This document shows positions 60,680-64,000 of a stretch of DNA of 64,000 nt, in pieces. Position 1 is the stretch's first letter. The number at the start of each line of letters is the position of its first letter. The position numbers and the translations under genes are program-made. The DNA comes from Catellatospora sp. KI3 (GTDB lineage: Bacteria > Actinomycetota > Actinomycetes > Mycobacteriales > Micromonosporaceae): assembly GCF_029948125.1 (NCBI RefSeq), contig NZ_JASAMB010000016.1, positions 62,001 through 126,000 of the forward strand, written 5' to 3'. Under the pieces are notes generated by a model. That model ran no database searches. It was not told where the DNA came from and was given only the letters and a program-made list of their open reading frames with translations.

Positions 60680-60707
60680 CTTAGCTCCCGCTTCGCGTCC
60701 TCTTAGC
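60680..60707. promoter_or_regulatory. CTTAGC direct repeat upstream of the response-regulator gene
   Basis: CTTAGC at 60680-60685 and 60702-60707, 22 bp apart (two helical turns), 39 bp before the GTG start. Format suits an OmpR-type dimer site, hence autoregulation. A third CTTAGC occurs at 62830 in the kinase gene's 3' end. Confidence 0.5.
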
Positions 60708-60745
60708 CGCGGCGGCGAGGATGTGGCTGGCCCGAGGAGGACGGC

Positions 60746-61435
60746 GTGCGGATCTTGGTGGTCGACGACGACGCGGCGGTCCGCGACTCCCTCGCGCGCA
60801 GCCTGCGCTTCGAGGGCTACGCGGTGGAGACGGCCGCGGACGGCACCGCCGCGCTCGCCGCGATCACCGCCGCCGAACCCGACGCGGTCGTGCTGGACGT
60901 CATGATGCCCGGCACCGACGGCATCCAGGTGTGCCAGACGCTGCGTGAACGCGGCATCGTCGTGCCCGTCCTGATGCTGACCGCCCGCGACAGCGTCGGC
61001 GACCGGGTGGCCGGACTCGACGCGGGTGCCGACGACTACCTGGTCAAACCGTTCGCGCTGCAGGAGCTGCTGGCCCGGCTGCGCGCCCTGCTGCGCCGCG
61101 CCGTGCGCACCGCCGCGGGCGCGGCCGAGGAGGTGCTGCGCTTCGCCGGGCTCGCCATGAACCCGGTCACCCGCGAGGTGGTCTTCGCGGGGCAGCCGCT
61201 GCGGCTCACCCGTACGGAGTTCAGCATCCTGGAGGTGTTCCTGCGCCACCCGCGCCAGGTGCTCACCCGCACCGCGCTGTTCGAGCAGGTGTGGGGCTAC
61301 GACTTCGGCGAGGGCTCCAACAGCCTGCACGTCTACCTCGGCTACCTGCGCCGCAAGCTGGAGGCCGACGGGCAGGACCGGCTGCTGCACACCGTACGCG
61401 GGGTCGGCTACGTGCTGCGGGAGACGCCGCTGTGA
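60746..61435 (+). CDS. OmpR/PhoB-family response regulator (MprA-like)
   Basis: 229 residues: receiver domain ([20 protein letters not shown]; phosphorylated Asp in VVLDVMMPG at residue 51-52; conserved TARD and LVKPF) and a winged-helix effector ([40 protein letters not shown]). Most similar in pattern to MprA. GTG start has AGGAGG five bases upstream. Stop overlaps the kinase start. Confidence 0.94.
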   Translation: MRILVVDDDAAVRDSLARSLRFEGYAVETAADGTAALAAITAAEPDAVVLDVMMPGTDGIQVCQTLRERGIVVPVLMLTARDSVGDRVAGLDAGADDYLVKPFALQELLARLRALLRRAVRTAAGAAEEVLRFAGLAMNPVTREVVFAGQPLRLTRTEFSILEVFLRHPRQVLTRTALFEQVWGYDFGEGSNSLHVYLGYLRRKLEADGQDRLLHTVRGVGYVLRETPL

Positions 61436-62856
61436 ACCTCACGACCCGCCTGGGCACCATCGCCGCCGGGGCTGTCGCCGTCGCCGTGGTCGGAGTCGGC
61501 GCGCTGGCGTTCGTGCTGGTGCGCGAGGAGCTGTACCGGCAGCTCGACACGCAGCTGGCCAGCGACGCCCGGACCGTGGCCGCCCAGCCGGAGCGCTGGA
61601 TCACCCGGGTGCCCGGCCCCGGCCCCGGCCCCGACCCCGGCCCGCTGCCCGTGCCGTCGCGGCAGCGCCGCGGCTTCAACGAGAACGACCTCGGCCCCCG
61701 CTGGCAGGTGCTCAGCCCGGACGGGCGCCCCTACAGCGCGGCGCTGCCGGTCACCGACGGGGCGCTGGCCGTGGTGGCCGGGCGGGCGGGGCGCCGGGTG
61801 GAGAACGTACACGTCGAGGGCGAGCAGCTGCGGATGATGACGCTGCCGATGACCGGCGGCGGGGCCGTCCAGATGGCGCAGCCGCTGGAGCCCGTACACC
61901 ACACCCTGGCCCGGCTCGCGGCGCTGCTGGCGGTCGGCTGTCTGGGCGGGGTGGCGCTGGCGGCGCTGCTCGGTCGCAGCGTGGCCCGGGCCGGGCTGGC
62001 CCCGATCCACCAGCTGACCGGGGCGGTGGAGCGGGTCGCCCAGACCGGCGACCTGGCCGTGCCGATCCCGGTGCGCGGTCAGGACGAGGTGGCGCGGCTG
62101 TCGCGGGCGTTCAACGGGATGCTCGGCGCGCTGACCGAGTCGCGGGCGGCGCAGCGGGCACTGGTCGAGGACGCCGGGCACGAGCTGCGTACGCCGCTGA
62201 CGAGTCTGCGTACCAACATCGAGCTGCTGGCCCGTGCCGAGCAGGAGCCGGCCTCCGGGCGGGTGCTGCCCCCGGCGGACCGGGCCCGGCTCATGCAGGA
62301 CCTGCAGACCCAGGTGGTGGAGCTGACCCAGCTCACCAACGAGCTGGTCGACCTCGCGCGGGAGGAGACCAGCCCCGAGCGGGCCGAGGCGCTCGACCTG
62401 GCCGAGGTCGTCGCCGCCGCGGTCGACCGCTGCCGGGTACGCGCCAGCGTACCGATCGACGCCGACCTGGCCCCGGCCGGGCTGCTGGGCCGTCCGGCGG
62501 CGCTGGAGCGCATGGTGCTCAACCTGCTGGACAACGCGGCGAAGTGGAGCCCGCCCGGCGGCCGGGTCGCGGTGCGGCTGCGCGCGGACGCCGAGCTGGT
62601 CGAACTGACCGTCGCCGACGCGGGGCCGGGCATCGACGAGGCCGACCGCCCGCGAGTGTTCGAGCGGTTCTACCGCGCCCCGGCGGCCCGGTCGATGCCG
62701 GGGTCGGGCCTGGGGCTGGCCATCGTGGCGCAGACGGTGGCCCAGCACGGCGGCACGGTCACCGCCGAGGCCGCCACCGGCGGTGGCGCGCTGCTGCGCG
62801 TGGTGCTGCCGTCGGATTCATCGCGTTTTCTTAGCCGGGAGGGTGGCGCGATTTAG
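61432..62856 (+). CDS. Sensor histidine kinase (MprB-like)
   Basis: 474 residues: N-terminal helix ([20 protein letters not shown]), outside sensor domain with a Gly/Pro-rich stretch ([20 protein letters not shown]), second helix ([20 protein letters not shown]), HAMP, HisKA with phospho-accepting His in [18 protein letters not shown], and HATPase with N box [11 protein letters not shown]1 DAGPGI and G2 [13 protein letters not shown]. Four-base overlap with the response regulator. An IS605-type element begins 25 bp after its stop; the gene looks intact. Confidence 0.94.
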   Translation: MNLTTRLGTIAAGAVAVAVVGVGALAFVLVREELYRQLDTQLASDARTVAAQPERWITRVPGPGPGPDPGPLPVPSRQRRGFNENDLGPRWQVLSPDGRPYSAALPVTDGALAVVAGRAGRRVENVHVEGEQLRMMTLPMTGGGAVQMAQPLEPVHHTLARLAALLAVGCLGGVALAALLGRSVARAGLAPIHQLTGAVERVAQTGDLAVPIPVRGQDEVARLSRAFNGMLGALTESRAAQRALVEDAGHELRTPLTSLRTNIELLARAEQEPASGRVLPPADRARLMQDLQTQVVELTQLTNELVDLAREETSPERAEALDLAEVVAAAVDRCRVRASVPIDADLAPAGLLGRPAALERMVLNLLDNAAKWSPPGGRVAVRLRADAELVELTVADAGPGIDEADRPRVFERFYRAPAARSMPGSGLGLAIVAQTVAQHGGTVTAEAATGGGALLRVVLPSDSSRFLSREGGAI

Positions 62857-62880
62857 TTCGCCGCGCGAGCCTGTGCTGCG

Positions 62881-64000
62881 TGACATCCTCCCCGCCCTAA
62901 AGGACGGGGATTCCCTTGGTCGCCCTCGGGTGTTCCTGTTTCGCCGACGACTGCCCCGTCCGAGAGGATTCTCGTTGAGGTCTTACATCGTCTCCGCAGG
63001 CTGTCACCGCCAGTCCGGCGGCCAGGATGTTGCGTGCGGCGTTGACGTCGCGGTCGTGGAGGGCCCCGCAGCGGCAGGTCCATTCCCGTACGTCCAGGGG
63101 CATCGGTTGTGCGAGTGCGCCGCAGGTCGAGCAGAGTCGGGTCGAGGGGAACCAGCGGTCCACGGCGATCAGGGTGCGGCCGTGCCAGGCCGTCTTGTAC
63201 TCCAGCATGGTGCGCAGTTGCCGCCAGGCCGCGTCCGAGATGGCGCGGGCCAGGCGGTGGTTCTTGACCATGTTGCGCACGGCGAGGTCCTCGATCACGA
63301 TCGTTTGAGTTTCACGAACGAGCCGAGTCGTCAGTTTGTGCAGGTGGTCATGTCTGCGGTCGGTGATGCGGGCGTGGATGCGGGCGAGTTTGATCCGGGC
63401 TTTGGCCCGGTTGGCCGAGCCTTTCTGCTTGCGGGCCAGGTCGCGTTGGGCGCGGGCCAGCCGTTTGCGGTCGGCGCGTTCGTGCCGGGGGTTGGTGATC
63501 TTCTCGCCGGTGGACAGGGTGAGCAGGCTGTCGATGCCGGCGTCGATCCCGACCGCGCCGGCGGCGGGGGTGGGGGTGATCGTGTCGTCGCAGAGCAGGG
63601 ACACGAACCAGCGTCCGGCCGCGTCCTGCGACACGGTCACCGTCGAGGGCGTACAGCCCTGCGGCAGCGGCCGCGACCACACGACGTCGAGGGGTTCGGT
63701 CATCTTGGCCAGGGTCAAGGTGCCGTCGCGCCACCGGAACGCGCTGGCGGTGTACTCCGCCGACCGGCGCGAGCGCTTCTTGGACTTGAACCTCGGATGC
63801 TGGGCGCGTCTGGCCCAGAAGTCGGTGAACGCGGTCTGCAGGTGCCGCAGCGCCTGCTGCAGCGGCACGGACGAGACCTCGTTGAGAAACGCCAGTTCGT
63901 CGGTCTTCTTCCACGCGGTGAGCAGGGCCGAGGTGGCGTTGTAGTTGATCCGTTCCCGGCGCAGGGTCCATGCCTCGGTCCTGGCCTGCAAGGCCATGTT
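62881..64000 (-). mobile_element. IS605/IS607-type element, right end and tnpB (continues beyond window)
   Basis: The right end is marked by the subterminal hairpin CCCCGCCC-TAAA-GGACGGGG (about 62890-62909) and terminal GACATCCTCC, near-identical to the ends of many IS605-group elements. It holds a tnpB frame; the left end is off the window. It lies just after the two-component pair and is GC-matched to its surroundings. Confidence 0.82.
62897..64000 (-). CDS. tnpB: RNA-guided endonuclease TnpB family protein (N terminus outside window)
   Basis: At least 367 residues, lacking the first 20-40. OrfB_IS605 helical part (TEAWTLRRERINYNATSALL; ARRAQHPRFKSKKRSRRSAE) leads to the RuvC-like nuclease: Asp in VGIDAGIDSLLT, Glu in TIVIEDLAVRN, zinc ribbon CSTCG/CRCG, Asp in DRDVNAARNILAAG; all catalytic residues are present. 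TnpB is a guide-RNA nuclease whose RNA comes from the 3' end of its own gene and flanking DNA. The stop TAG at 62897 lies in the loop of the right-end hairpin (protein ends TKGIPVL). No TnpA visible. Confidence 0.9.
   Translation of the reverse strand, partial: NMALQARTEAWTLRRERINYNATSALLTAWKKTDELAFLNEVSSVPLQQALRHLQTAFTDFWARRAQHPRFKSKKRSRRSAEYTASAFRWRDGTLTLAKMTEPLDVVWSRPLPQGCTPSTVTVSQDAAGRWFVSLLCDDTITPTPAAGAVGIDAGIDSLLTLSTGEKITNPRHERADRKRLARAQRDLARKQKGSANRAKARIKLARIHARITDRRHDHLHKLTTRLVRETQTIVIEDLAVRNMVKNHRLARAISDAAWRQLRTMLEYKTAWHGRTLIAVDRWFPSTRLCSTCGALAQPMPLDVREWTCRCGALHDRDVNAARNILAAGLAVTACGDDVRPQRESSRTGQSSAKQEHPRATKGIPVL

Noticed and set aside
60502-60745. Cyclic-di-AMP (ydaO) riboswitch before the M23 peptidase
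   Set aside because: Such riboswitches often precede cell-wall hydrolases in actinomycetes, but none of the conserved core is present in the leader.

Overview
The window is GC-rich (about 72% by eye), with strong third-position G/C, many GTG starts and many ATGA/GTGA stop-start overlaps. Its gene content (F420-type DDN-like reductase, SigC, SigE-family sigma factor, STAND regulator with XRE and BTAD domains, TIGR03086 proteins) points to a filamentous actinomycete. I infer Micromonosporaceae, partly because the palindromic AGAAGGG(T/A)CCCTTC(T/C) intergenic repeats, present twice, look to me (from memory) like a repeat type of that family. It reads as ordinary chromosome with one mobile element, an IS605-type tnpB with its right end, cut by the right edge.

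Layout. 0-4.4 kb: the 3' part of an acyl-CoA dehydrogenase with its TetR regulator, a lactate 2-monooxygenase-like flavoenzyme and a PP2C-like protein. 4.5-9.6 kb: DDN-like reductase, DUF1905, the proton-translocating transhydrogenase pntAB, DUF427 and an esterase. 9.8-12.9 kb: a tandem glycine riboswitch in front of gcvT-gcvH-glyA, closed by an 18-bp terminator hairpin. 12.9-15.6 kb: metallophosphoesterase, then a SigE-family sigma factor coupled to a membrane-anchored beta-propeller protein. 15.7-20.7 kb: a 65-nt perfect-arm palindrome, VOC protein, secreted HNH nuclease, a tRNA-shaped RNA with no recognisable anticodon loop, an XRE/membrane-protein/NAD(P)-binding operon, a secreted propeller and a prolyl-aminopeptidase-like hydrolase. 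20.8-26.9 kb: a BtuF-like protein, then a GPH sugar transporter, GH2 beta-galactosidase and TetR operon with a palindromic operator before the first gene. 27-32.5 kb: small metabolic and stress genes, ending in DoxX behind paired palindromes. 32.5-38.3 kb: a small secreted protein, a 957-residue STAND regulator and a secreted M4 protease. 38.5-41.2 kb: MMPL exporter divergent from MarR with twin operator half-site pairs between them. 41.3-46.2 kb: DUF1295, HNH-like, DUF6289, then a SigC cluster (zinc-finger membrane protein, sigC, copper-chaperone-like ycnI) and a DHFR-fold protein. 46.3-54.6 kb: CE15 esterase with a C-terminal cellulose-binding-like module, an acyltransferase-fold protein, an unrecognised 750-residue membrane protein next to a CASTOR/POLLUX-type channel, and a lipoprotein. 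54.6-64 kb: NUDIX, AraC, TIGR03086, a GGDEF-EAL protein, an M23 peptidase, an MprA-like two-component pair, and tnpB.

The most interesting items are: (1) the tRNA-like RNA at 17062-17188, with canonical acceptor, D and T arms and tRNA invariant bases but a 40-nt continuous helical arm where the anticodon loop should be; (2) two identical-format minus-strand promoters, GGGAAC-N17-CGACA, in front of the zinc-finger gene and ycnI that flank sigC, suggesting a small SigC metal regulon, with two tandem hairpins forming the ycnI leader; (3) the unrecognised 750-residue membrane protein with a compact operator beside a CASTOR/POLLUX channel; (4) several palindromic intergenic repeats. All names come from reading the translated sequences; no database search was possible.
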